Shown: positions 35,001-41,598 of the stretch, in pieces
Layout: each line of letters starts with the position of its first letter
Position numbering within the stretch: the first letter of the stretch is position 1
Assembly: GCF_030419005.1 (NCBI RefSeq)
Contig: NZ_CP106953.1
Coordinates: 1 to 64,000 of the forward strand
Source: Eleftheria terrae
Lineage (GTDB): Bacteria > Pseudomonadota > Gammaproteobacteria > Burkholderiales > Burkholderiaceae_C
Reading direction: 5' to 3'
Length of the DNA stretch: 64,000 nucleotides
The notes under the pieces: model-generated
The model's input: only the letters and a program-made list of their open reading frames with translations
Database searches by the model: none
What the model was told of the DNA's origin: nothing
Translations under genes and position numbers: made by a program

Positions 35001-37204
35001 TTCGCGACGTAGGTGAAGGTGTCGACCAGGGTGTTGCTGCTGTTGCGCAGGGCCTGCACCGCCGCCAGCGTGTTGTTGACCTGGTAGACGTAGCTGCCGT
35101 CGGCGCCCATCCTCAGGGTGCCGTAGAGGCCGCTGACCACCGCCGGGTTCGACGCGGCGCTGCTCGACGGCGCGGGTGCCACGCTGCCGCCGGCCGCCCC
35201 GGTGACGGCGCCGACCACCAGGGCGTCGCCCGCGTCCGGGTCACTGTCATTGGCCAGGACGTTGCCGCTCGGGTCGGTGCCGGGCGTGCCATTGGCGACG
35301 CCGCCGGCTTCCACTGCCGTGGCGGTGTCGCCGCCGGCCGAAGGCGCCTGGTTCACGGCGGTGACATTGAACACCACGGTGTTGGGCGTCGCATCGAGGT
35401 CGACACCGCCCCCGGCGGTGCCGCCGTTGTCGCGCACCTGGAAGGTGAAGCTGGCATAGGCCGCCCCGCTGGCGCCGCCCACCGGCGTGAAGACCAGGCG
35501 GCCCAGGTCGGCCGCTGCGATCTCCTGCCCGGCCGTCACGGCATTGCCGTTCAGGGTCAGCGTGCCGGCCGACGGCAGGCTGGTGATGCGCACCGATTGC
35601 AGCGCATGCGACGGGTTGTCCCGCGGATCGCTGAAGCCGAAGTCGCCGGCCACGAAGGTGTAGGAGCCGCCCTCGGCAAGCGTGATGCTGCGGTCGGCGC
35701 CAGCCGGCGCGTCGTTGACCGGCGTGATGCCGACGCTCAGGGTGCCGGTGGCCGTGGCAGTGCCGTCGCTCGCCGTGTAGCTCACCACCGGCACCGCACC
35801 ACTGTAGTCGGCCGCGGCGGTGAAAACGAAGCTGCCATCGCTGTTGAGCGTCAGGGTGCCGACGCCGGCCAGCACGGCAGTGGCACTGCCGCCGCTGGCC
35901 ACCGTATAGGTGGTGGTGCCGACCTTGAAGGAGGTCACCCGCAGCGTGTCGGCATTCAGGTCGCTGTCGTTGCTCAGGACATTGCCGCTGACACTGCCGT
36001 CTTCGGAAGCCAGCGCGCTGTCGTTGACGGCCACGGGCGCGCTGTTCGGCGCGATGAATCGGTTCATCGCCGAATCGACCGGGTCGCTGCTGGTGCCGTA
36101 GTTGGTGTTGCCGGTGAAATTGAAGCTGTCGTTCACCCGCAGCACGTAGGCCGAGTCGTCGCCGGTGCCGATGGCGCCGTCGGCCCCCGGTGCGTAGAAG
36201 TACAGGCCGTTGACCGTGCTGCCGGTCTTCACCAGCCGGCTCACCACGCCGCTGATGGAGCGCAGGGTGCCGCTGCCGTCCACATAGGACAGCGTGCCGG
36301 TGACGTTGTTGCCGGAGAAGTAGGGGTCGCTCGGGTTGCCCGAGGTGAAGCGGAAATTGCTGCCGGCCAGGGCCGAGGCATCGGTGCGGAAACCATTGGC
36401 TTCCTCGCTCAGTGAGGTCGGCGTGATGCGGTAGACCTGGGTGAAGGTGACCGACGCCTCCTCCACCGCGTAGGCCCGGCCGTCGATGAGCACGCTGGCA
36501 TGGTCGTTTTCCTGGCCGATGCGCTCCAGCGCGCCGGCCGACAGGTCGAACCTCAGGACCTGGCTGGCGAAGGCCTCGCCCTCGTCGCCGGCGGTGTCGG
36601 CGCCGGCATTGAGCCGCGCGTCGATGGCATGCCCGGTTTCTTCCACCAGCACCCGGGTGAGGGCGTCCACGCTGGCGCTGCCCGCAAGCCAGTCGGCATT
36701 GAGCAGGACCACGGGCCGGCCCTGAGGCCCGTCCGCCGCAAAGGCGCCGAGCGCGCCGTTCAACTGGCCGCTCGACAGCAGGCGCAGCTCCAGGCCCCAG
36801 CCCTGGGCAGCGCCGGCCTGCAGGTCGGCCAGCGCGGACGACCATGCTTCACTGCGCGACGCCTCCCCGCCGTGGAACAGCTCCGCCAGCCGGGCGGCCG
36901 CATCGGGCTGCTGGAGGAAGGCCTGGACCTGCGTCGAGGCGCTCTCGATCGCCTGCTGCAGCTTCTGCCCCGCGTCCGGTGGCAATGCCGGCGCCTCGAG
37001 CACGAACAGCGGCGGCGCGGCGGGCGGGGCCGCCGGGGCAGCCGCCTCGGGATGGCCGGCTGCATCCTGCGCTGCCTCCGCGGCCGCCACCCGCTCGGTC
37101 GCTTCCACCACCGCCGCGGCGTCGAACATCAGGCGGGCTTCGAGGGCCCAGGCACGCGGCAGCGCGGAGGCCAGGGGCTTGTTCTTCCAGGAGGGCTTGG
37201 TCAT
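26048..37204 (-). CDS. giant LEPR-type repeat adhesin (3,718 residues)
   Basis: The N-terminus carries a LEPR-XLL-type signature (ALEARLMFDAAAVVEA, residues 20-35) seen on giant exported proteins. EETGHAIDARLN at 188-199 followed by DEGE is a conserved element of such proteins. Residues about 390-1550 hold VCBS/cadherin-like Ig repeats marked by NDSD and GSYVYQVNNT. Then come fifteen Calx-beta-like repeats, eleven of them nearly identical at 135 residues. A Pro/Val-rich linker and an Ig-like (He_PIG) domain (LPRWLRFDGKAGVFIGEP) end the protein. No RTX nonapeptides are seen. It should be a surface adhesin or biofilm fibre. It sits between adaptor genes of its own exporter. Confidence 0.88.
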   Translation of the reverse strand: MTKPSWKNKPLASALPRAWALEARLMFDAAAVVEATERVAAAEAAQDAAGHPEAAAPAAPPAAPPLFVLEAPALPPDAGQKLQQAIESASTQVQAFLQQPDAAARLAELFHGGEASRSEAWSSALADLQAGAAQGWGLELRLLSSGQLNGALGAFAADGPQGRPVVLLNADWLAGSASVDALTRVLVEETGHAIDARLNAGADTAGDEGEAFASQVLRFDLSAGALERIGQENDHASVLIDGRAYAVEEASVTFTQVYRITPTSLSEEANGFRTDASALAGSNFRFTSGNPSDPYFSGNNVTGTLSYVDGSGTLRSISGVVSRLVKTGSTVNGLYFYAPGADGAIGTGDDSAYVLRVNDSFNFTGNTNYGTSSDPVDSAMNRFIAPNSAPVAVNDSALASEDGSVSGNVLSNDSDLNADTLRVTSFKVGTTTYTVASGGSATAVLAGVGTLTLNSDGSFVFTAAADYSGAVPVVSYTASDGTATATGTLSVGITPVNDAPAGADRSITLAEGGSYTFVAGDFGFSDPRDNPSHALQSVRITSLPSAGTLTLNGNAVTAGQEIAAADLGRLVFTPVGGASGAAYASFTFQVRDNGGTAGGGVDLDATPNTVVFNVTAVNQAPSAGGDTATAVEAGGVANGTPGTDPSGNVLANDSDPDAGDALVVGAVTGAAGGSVAPAPSSSAASNPAVVSGLYGTLRMGADGSYVYQVNNTLAAVQALRNSSNTLVDTFTYVAKDASGASSTSTLTVTVRGANDAPVAANDRNVAKEAGPTPAVYPGSDATGNVLANDNDVDTGDSKTVLQLIASATAAATGSSSGTQITVGSVGTPGNTSGVDVGDVLHVTANGTVLYDKNPASLANRVTVTAISGTTITLNRSVSIPAGASIQFWAPNPGGQINGSNYYTTTGQSSTSVPASSTLSLSNISGTVLVGMTVNGTGAGSAPTVTAVDYTTGQITLSAAVSLSSSTALTFNMAAGSNIQGQRGVLSLGANGSYTYHITNNSLAAGQTATETFTYQMTDASGLRSSAVLSITIEGTTNDTEPDARADAVVAVEAGGVANGTPGVDPAGNLLTGAGTSGAVADVGSGLSLTRVWSEDATSLPTATNVQPGSTEVNGTSLVGRYGTLRIGADGSYRYTVDNTAAAVQALRGSSDTLREVFFYRVENGSGSDVASFAVTVQGANDTPAATADTTTAEASSQAAPGRDPAGNVLANDSDVDAGDSLSVLRASAGAGAPATAVTPGSSSSSGGTTLNGLYGVLVIGADGSYRYTVDSNNASVKALAAAGTLTDTFTYEAVDANGLSSVAALTVTVGGAADAPVNTLPPSHSQYDYEAAAIPGVSVADVDGDLASVTLTVRSGSLSVGSGAGQVSGNGSASLTLTGTQAEINGLLATLSYQASNSFSGEDRLTLVSTDASGQADSDSMSITVSPDPRPLSVSSPTVNEASPYLVFTVSGAAGQRALLTLGASGTGSGHATLGTDTAPALEFHDGSDWVGYNGGYVVLPGSGELLVRVAVLQDAADEGAETLQLSARNAAGVSAAGLGTLTDQGSGDVLLPDGSNDSAAVRDDDRPLTVGGATVNEASGHVIFKVSGAAGQSVDLGLRNGTAGNADHGQALEVYDPAANGGQGAWVAYGAGLVLPGSGELLVRTTITADTAYEGAETFGLVARTTGGGEAVGIAAIVDDGSGDVFLPGNITGTPNTAVDPGYPELDDDRPLSVSSPTVNEGSPHAVFTVTGNAGQRIELTLTAGSATGGGIDFGNGGLEVSVDGGLNWLLYTTAVAVPAQGQILVRTSITNDAVADNGETFTLAARPVGGLAASGTATIKDDGTGDVYGPNGTVDPSAAKDDDRPVAVSSPTVNEGSPYAVFTVSGVAGQSVSLVLGAGTAAGAGVDFGSSALEVSLDGGTTWTAYTSAVTLPNGGALLARTSITNDGIADNNETFTLTATPAGGTASVGTATIKDDGTGDIFGPNGTVDLSASKDDDRAITVSSPTVNEGSPHAVFTVTGIAGQSLSLALGAGTAAGAGVDFGGSALEVSLDGGTSWTAYTAAVTLPAGGVLLARTSITNDNIADNNETFTLTATPAGGVASVGTATIKDDGTGVIYGPNGTVDPSASKDDDRALTVSSPTVNEGSPHAVFTVTGIAGQSLSLSLGAGSATGTGVDFGGSALEVSLDGGTTWTAYTAAVTLPAGGALLARTSITNDNIADNNETFTLTATPAGGAASVGTATIKDDGTGDVYGPNGTVDPSASKDDDRALTVSSPTVNEGSPHAVFTVTGIAGQSFSLTLGASSATGTGVDFGGSALEVSLDGGTTWTAYTAAVTLPAGGVLLARTSITNDNIADNNETFTLTATPAGGTASVGTATIKDDGTGDIFGPNGTVDLSASKDDDRAITVSSPTVNEGSPHAVFTVTGIAGQSLSLALGAGTAAGAGVDFGGSALEVSLDGGTSWTAYTAAVTLPAGGVLLARTSITNDNIADNNETFTLTATPAGGVASVGTATIKDDGTGVIYGPNGTVDPSASKDDDRALTVSSPTVNEGSPHAVFTVTGIAGQSLSLSLGAGSATGTGVDFGGSALEVSLDGGTTWTAYTAAVTLPAGGALLARTSITNDNIADNNETFTLTATPAGGAASVGTATIKDDGTGDVYGPNGTVDPSASKDDDRALTVSSPTVNEGSPHAVFTVTGIAGQSLSLTLGASSATGTGVDFGGSALEVSLDGGTTWTAYTAAVTLPAGGVLLARTSITNDNIADNNETFTLTATPAGGAASVGTATIKDDGTGDIYGPNGTVDPSASKDDDRAVAVSSPTVNEGSPHAVFTVTGVAGQSVSLTLGAGSATGTGVDFGGSALEVSLDGGTTWTAYTSAVTLPAGGVLLARTSITNDGIADNNETFTLTATPAGGAASVGTATIKDDGTGDVYGPNGTVDPSASKDDDRAITVSSPTVNESSPHAVFTVTGIAGQSLSLSLGAGSATGTGVDFGGSALEVSLDGGTTWTAYTAAVTLPAGGVLMARTSITNDGIADNNETFTLTATPAGGAASVGTATIKDDGTGDVYGPNGTVDPSASKDDDRAITVSSPTVNESSPHAVFTVTGIAGQSLSLSLGAGSATGTGVDFGGSALEVSLDGGTTWTAYTAAVTLPAGGVLLARTSITNDSIADNNETFTLTATPAGGAASVGTATIMDDGTGDVYGPNGTVDPSAPKDDDRALTVSSPTVNEGSPHAVFTVTGIAGQSLSLSLGAGSATGTGVDFGGSALEVSLDGGTTWTAYTAAVTLPAGGVLLARTSITNDSIADNNETFTLTATPAGGAASAGTATLKDDGTGTIYRPDGTVDAAALRDDDRPLAVTNPTVNEASPYVLFTITGAADQRVQLATLAGSADGNDYGGLDPALPRLEVYVGDAWVAYLPGSWVTLQDNGRLLVRTAVTNDSLDEGAHSFALSAQATGGAVASGAATIDDHGSGDVYLAQNTSGEANLPGDAGFPALDDDRPSPAPVPVPAPLPVPETAPVPAAGPLPAAPVEVALPAAFAPPQAFELPQALLPSALPSNLLSVDAAYAATVAARTFDADHSDVGDIYTRSSGFRAMVTPAAQPSLQVFRGVEDQLVPAAPVLRLQVPADAFVHTDANESLQLVATLADGRPLPRWLRFDGKAGVFIGEPPAGEELDLRLKVTARDTQGREATVLFRVKSAERGGSLGRPALTSQLLRGEALAQTGQGREWHSVRQPLRLRG
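27212..31666 (-). repeat. eleven tandem 405-bp units in the adhesin gene
   Basis: Unit boundaries fall every 405 bp (27616, 28021, and so on up to 31666), each unit encoding 135 residues of a Calx-beta-like domain starting [AP][ILV][TA]VSSPTVNE and ending KDDDR. Adjacent copies are nearly identical at the DNA level. Diverged relatives continue on both sides (one unit down to about 26780, three units up to about 32900). Such arrays change length by recombination and are hard to assemble, so the copy number given here may not be exact. Confidence 0.9.
28940..31414 (-). repeat. 1,215-bp higher-order duplication (three units) inside the array
   Basis: Variant marks recur with a period of 1,215 bp, three units. 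Examples are GGCCCAAAAATGTCGCCGG near 30090 and 31305, and ATGACCCCAGTGCC near 29694 and 30909. Sequence is almost identical between about 28940-30199 and 30155-31414 and diverges outside. This is a recent tandem duplication of a three-domain block, or an assembly artefact. Confidence 0.75.
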
Positions 37205-37283
37205 GGGGGTCTCGGGAGGCAGGGGCGGGCAAAAGCGGGCGGGCGTGCGGCAGGCGATGTGGCAGGCGATGTGGCAGCGGGGA

Positions 37284-38066
37284 TCAGGGGGCGGCCGGGA
37301 TGATGAGCCGGCCGCTCATCCCGGCCATCAGCTCGGCGGGGCGGCCCTCGATCGCGGCAACCACCTTCACCGACTGGCTCACCGGGTCGACCCTTGCGCC
37401 GAGGCGCAGCACCCGCGCGGGATAGGTCTGGCCGGTCTCATCCACCGCTATCTGCACCGGGCTGCCGGCGCGCACCTGCTGCAGCCAGCGCGACGGCATG
37501 ATGAACTCGACCTCCAGCACCGTGTCGTCAATGATCTCCAGCAGCGGTTGGCCGGGCTGCACGTATTGCTGCTCGCGCACCTTCTGCTCGGCCACCCGGC
37601 CGGCAAAGGGCGCGGCGATGCTGCACTTGCCCAGCATGACTTCGATCTGCGCGATGTCGGCGCGTTGCTTGCGGACCTCGCCATCGGCCTGCTCGACCTC
37701 CTGGCGTCCGGTGGCGTTCAGCTCCGCCAGCCGGGTCTGCGTGGCCAACTGCTTGGACGCCACGTCGAGCGCCACCCGGGCGCGCGCCAGCTGCGAACGC
37801 TGCAGGCTGCAGTCGAAGCCGATCAACTGCTGGCCGGCCTTGAAGCTCGCCCCTTCGAGAACACCGACACGCTGGACCCGCGCGCCGATCTCCGCCGCGA
37901 TGGTGGTGTAGCGGCGCGGCGAGAGCTGGGCGCGGATCTCGGTGGAGGCCGCCCGCTTGGCCGGCGCGTCGACCTGGCCCAGGGCGGGCAGGGCGGCGGC
38001 CAGCGTCGTCGCCAGCGCCAGCGTCGTCAGCAGGGCCGCGGGGGGCCTGTGGGAGGCGGCGTTCAT
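37284..38066 (-). CDS. HlyD/RND-type periplasmic adaptor subunit
   Basis: 260 residues from the ATG at 38066, which overlaps the stop of the TolC-like gene (ATGA). A signal peptide comes first (LATTLAAALPALGQ), then a short adaptor with lipoyl halves AAEIGARVQRVGVLEGASFK and SIAAPFAGRVAEQKVREQQY, a coiled hairpin between them, and a beta barrel (PVQIAVDETGQTYPARVLR). It is shorter than typical adaptors (about 350-400) because the hairpin is short. It is the second gene of the adhesin export operon. Confidence 0.88.
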   Translation of the reverse strand: MNAASHRPPAALLTTLALATTLAAALPALGQVDAPAKRAASTEIRAQLSPRRYTTIAAEIGARVQRVGVLEGASFKAGQQLIGFDCSLQRSQLARARVALDVASKQLATQTRLAELNATGRQEVEQADGEVRKQRADIAQIEVMLGKCSIAAPFAGRVAEQKVREQQYVQPGQPLLEIIDDTVLEVEFIMPSRWLQQVRAGSPVQIAVDETGQTYPARVLRLGARVDPVSQSVKVVAAIEGRPAELMAGMSGRLIIPAAP

Positions 38067-39550
38067 CGTTGCTGGCCCGCCAGTTGCGCACGTACGACAG
38101 CGGCGATCTGCTCCAGGCTGAGGTCGTCGCTGCTTTCGGGCAGCAAGTCGACGCCCAGGGTGGCGTGCACGCGGCTGTGCGCCGCATGCAGCTGGGCCAG
38201 CGCTTGATAGCGCCGCAGCAGGCTGACGATGGCGGTGGTCTGCGCAGCGACACGGTCGAGCTTGGAGCCGGCCTGGGCCTGTTCGCGGCTGGCCATCTGC
38301 CGGGTGATCTTGTCGTCCAGCACCCACAGGGCATCGGCGCGTTCGAACTGCCGCCTGGCGCCGGCCAGTTGCTCACGGGCGACGTGGACCTGCGTGATGG
38401 TGGCGACATGTGCGGCCAGCCGGCGCTGGTCGGCCAGGGCCACGCCGGCTTCGGCGGCGCGGCGCTGTGCCGGCAGCGACAGCAGTCCCAGCAGGTTGTA
38501 GGAAAGCTGCACGCTGGCCTCGCTCCAGGCATTGTTGACGAGGTAGCGGTCGGTGTCGTAGTGCGGGCCGATGCTGAAGCTCAGATTAGGGAAGGCGCGG
38601 GCGATGACCTTGCGCGCTTCGGTGGCCGCGATGCGGCGTTGGTACAACTGCTCCCGCAGGTCGGCGTTCTGCGCCAGGGCCCGTTCCTCCATGGCCGATG
38701 CATCCATCGTGAGCGGGTCGCCCTCGGGCAGCTCCTGCTGCGTGACCAGACGGGTGGGCAGTGCAGCGGGCGCATTGATCAGGGCCGCCAGTTCATAGCG
38801 TGCCGTGGCCAGTTCCTGTTCGATGGCCTCCAGCAGCCGCATGTTCTCGGTCAGCTGGCGCTGGTAGCGCAAGGCGTCCAGCGGCGAGCGCAGCTTCTCG
38901 GCCTCGGCACGGCGGGCGTCGGCCATCGCGTCGTCGGCCAGCTGCAGGCTGGCCTTCACATCGGCTTGCAAGCGCTGCGCGCTGGCCGCGCGCCAGAAGG
39001 CGACGCGCACGTCCTGCACCAGTTGATGAGTGGCCTTGCGCCGGCGTTCGGCGGCAGCCAGCATGCGGTCCGCCGCCTGCTGGGTGTTGTAGCGGGCCAG
39101 CCCGTAGTCCAGCAGGCTCCAGCTCAACTCGATCTGGGACACGGTGTGCTCGCGCGACTGCGAGAGGGTGGGGTCGGCTCCGGTGGGGCGACCTTCGAGG
39201 TCGGTGCTGATCGAGATGCGGTCCTTGTCGCGCGCGGTATAGCCGGCCGATGCCAGCAAGCGCGGCAACTGGTCATACCGCGACAGGTCGAACTGCTGGG
39301 CCGCCAGGGCCTGCTCCAGCAGGCGCGCACGGCGGTCGAGGTTGAACTTCAGGGCCCGCGCAATGGCCTCATCCAGGCTGAGGGTGGTGCCCAGCGGGGT
39401 GACGTCGCGCCGGCTGGCTGCCCGGTCTTGCAGGGTCTGTTGCTGCAGTGCGTCGGCATCCAGCGGCCGGGGCTGGATTTGCGCACAACCGGAGAACAGC
39501 ACGGTGGCTGCCGCAGCGACAGTGGCTGCGGCGAAAGGGCGAGACGGCAT
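38063..39550 (-). CDS. TolC-like outer membrane efflux lipoprotein
   Basis: 495 residues from the ATG at 39550. The signal peptide ends in the lipobox VLFSGC, so it is probably lipidated as in NodT/OprM-type proteins. Two OEP repeats follow: TLSLDEAIARALKFNLDRRA with a long helical hairpin, then the second half beginning near LAQNADLREQLYQRRIAATE. The protein should form the trimeric outer membrane duct for the adhesin. It is the first gene of the operon and is followed by a coupled adaptor gene. Confidence 0.9.
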   Translation of the reverse strand: MPSRPFAAATVAAAATVLFSGCAQIQPRPLDADALQQQTLQDRAASRRDVTPLGTTLSLDEAIARALKFNLDRRARLLEQALAAQQFDLSRYDQLPRLLASAGYTARDKDRISISTDLEGRPTGADPTLSQSREHTVSQIELSWSLLDYGLARYNTQQAADRMLAAAERRRKATHQLVQDVRVAFWRAASAQRLQADVKASLQLADDAMADARRAEAEKLRSPLDALRYQRQLTENMRLLEAIEQELATARYELAALINAPAALPTRLVTQQELPEGDPLTMDASAMEERALAQNADLREQLYQRRIAATEARKVIARAFPNLSFSIGPHYDTDRYLVNNAWSEASVQLSYNLLGLLSLPAQRRAAEAGVALADQRRLAAHVATITQVHVAREQLAGARRQFERADALWVLDDKITRQMASREQAQAGSKLDRVAAQTTAIVSLLRRYQALAQLHAAHSRVHATLGVDLLPESSDDLSLEQIAAVVRAQLAGQQR

Positions 39551-40452
39551 GAAGGCTCCACAAGGAATGCGCCGGGACGCCGGCGGGGGGCGGTCGTAGC
39601 GGGGCACGCGCGGTGCGCGAGACAGGCGCGGGGCAGTGGGAGAGGCGGGGGGCAGAAGGGCCGGCAAGTGCGCTCGGTGGCCTGGACGGCAGGGTGCGCA
39701 AGCCGGGCGCCTCATGCCTGGCACCGGTTGAAGGACGGCGGGGCGCCACCCGTGTCCGCGGGGCGGTGTGGCGCGCCGGGGGGCCTGGCAGGGGGCAGGG
39801 CGGCTGCCCTTCGATCTTCGCCGGGAAGGCGAACTTCAGTCTTCGATGGGGGACGCTGGCTCAAGCAACACCTACTACTCGCTCAGAACCGCTCTGTTCT
39901 CGCAAACCGACCACAGCCGGCGGCTGCGTGAGAGGGGCCAGTATCTGACACCCAGGCGCTCTGTAAAGGAAAGACAGTCCGGGGAAATCCCCCTTTTTCA
40001 CAAAGCCGGCCGGGAACCATCTGTCCAAGTCATGGCGGGCCGAGGTGGTCGCCGGAGCACGATGAGGTGCCGTCGCGCGTCGCCGGTGAGCCCTCCGTGA
40101 TCCCGGCATCGGCGCGCGGAGCGCACCGGCGAGGCGCCACCTGCCGCCTTCGCGCCGCGACCCCCTCGGGCCGTCCGGCGGACCAGCTGGAGGGCGGCCC
40201 GGCGAGGTCGGAGCGCGCCACCGCGCTGGCGACTGCGCCTGTCTTTGCGCCACCCGTTAACCGCCAATGGCGCAGGCCCCGGCGCGCCGGGATGTCACAA
40301 GGAGGAACGTAGCAGGCAAGGGTAAATACGATGGTCTTGCGCTACAGGGGGTTTCACCGCTGCTGTAGATGGGGTGCTGGCATCGCCGCTCGAATTCGGT
40401 GGTGTGAATGGCCATTCGCGCCGGATGAGCAATTGAGCGTAGGAGTTTCGAT
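39551..40452. other. 902-bp regulatory gap upstream of the adhesin operon
   Basis: The stretch lies between the divergent TolC-like and methyltransferase genes. At 39981-39998 GGGGAAATCCCC followed by a C and five Ts reads as a small intrinsic-terminator-like hairpin on the plus strand. The rest has only weak open frames. The length suggests complex control of the adhesin operon, but I see no specific operator. Confidence 0.45.
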
Positions 40453-41256
40453 TTGAAAGTCGTGAACGAAGAATACGCAGTATGGCTCGATAACATCGGA
40501 GACGAGATCGCTTACTGGGAGCATTACCTGCGAACCCGGGGAGGGGACTACCCGGACGATTTCCGGTTCCGGCTCAATCCTGACACCGAGGTCGGCAGCC
40601 GCGACACCCGGCTGGCCCGCCGCCTTTCCCTGCTGGCGCCGGTGGATATCTTCCTGCTGGACGTCGGTTCCGGCCCGCTGACGAACCTGGGCAAGAACGT
40701 CCCCGGGAAGCGGTTGCACATCACGGCGTGTGATCCCCTTGCGGATGTCTATAACACGCTCATCGACAGGTTTGATATCCATCCGCCGGTGCGCACGACA
40801 TTCAGTGACGGAGAAAACCTGTCCCACTTTTTCCCGCCACGGCGTTTTGACGCCGTGCACTGCGCAAACGCGCTGGATCATTCCTACGATCCTCTTTCTG
40901 CTATTGTGGAAATGCTGAAAATCGTCAAGCCGGGCGGCTTTATTCAGCTGGGGCATTTTGAAAACGAAGCGGTGTCGGAGAACTACCACGGTTTGCACCA
41001 GTGGAATTTCACCGAGAGAAACGGCGACTTCGTGATATGGAACCAGAAGAGCGACATCTCCCTGACGCAGTTCTTCGGCGAGGCCGCTTTCGTCGATACG
41101 GAGCGCACGCCGTCGGAGCCCAAGAACTGGATCGTGGTCACGATCCGGCGCAACGAACTGACGGATGGCTTTCTCCAGGAGCGTTCGTCGACCCTGCCTC
41201 AGAAGTACCAGACCAGCCTGTTCCGGCATTTCGAAAAGCATCTCGGCACGGCGTGA
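40453..41256 (+). CDS. class I SAM-dependent methyltransferase
   Basis: 267 residues from a TTG at 40453 with TAGGAG 9 bp upstream; no ATG is better placed. Motif I is IFLLDVGSGPLTNLG (about residues 66-80), the acidic residue after beta-2 is in ITACDPL, and motif IV-like HCANALDHSYDP is followed by LKIVKPGGFIQLG. This is the Methyltransf_11 pattern. The first 60 residues are an extra domain with several acidic and aromatic residues. A methyl acceptor cannot be named; sugar or lipid O-methyltransferases of this type are common near surface genes. Lower G+C than its neighbours suggests acquisition. Confidence 0.85.
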   Translation: MKVVNEEYAVWLDNIGDEIAYWEHYLRTRGGDYPDDFRFRLNPDTEVGSRDTRLARRLSLLAPVDIFLLDVGSGPLTNLGKNVPGKRLHITACDPLADVYNTLIDRFDIHPPVRTTFSDGENLSHFFPPRRFDAVHCANALDHSYDPLSAIVEMLKIVKPGGFIQLGHFENEAVSENYHGLHQWNFTERNGDFVIWNQKSDISLTQFFGEAAFVDTERTPSEPKNWIVVTIRRNELTDGFLQERSSTLPQKYQTSLFRHFEKHLGTA

Positions 41257-41598
41257 ACGCCCGCCAGCGCCTGGCCTGCGACGCTGTTCAGCGGGTCCAG
41301 GCCACCCTGGCAAGGTCGGCTGGCGGCAGCGAGCGCGCTGGACAGCGCGGCGCGGCCGTCCGGCGCGCGCGGAAGACAGCGGCGCCCCGGGCACTGCGGC
41401 GCGGCGGTCCACCGAATGTCCGCCGGCAGTGGTTCTTCGGATGCCCGCCGGCAGGGGTTCTTCATCAGCCTGCTTGCTCCAAGGTGTGACACCGTCACAG
41501 CGCCGATGTGGCACGCTCGCAAGCCCAGCGCAGCCGCCCGCAGCTGATGCAAGGCGGCTGCCAGCTGTTCACGGCGGGTGCCAGCGCCCGCCGCCCGC
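41257..41598. other. intergenic stretch with a short direct repeat
   Basis: 342 bp between converging genes. Two tandem copies of a roughly 25-bp unit (core CCGCCGGCAG[TG]GGTTCTTC) lie at 41415-41439 and 41440-41463. No gene is supported. Confidence 0.5.

Noticed and set aside
33233..36415. Long plus-strand open frame antisense to the adhesin gene
   Set aside because: It is an antisense shadow of a GC-rich, repeat-rich gene. Composition (Arg/Gly/Ala/His-rich) and the lack of any domain show it is not a real protein. The same holds for the plus-strand frames at 28382-29665 and 30002-30880.
38069..39931. 620-codon plus-strand frame opposite the TolC-like gene
   Set aside because: Antisense shadow; the minus-strand frame has a lipoprotein signal and OEP repeats.
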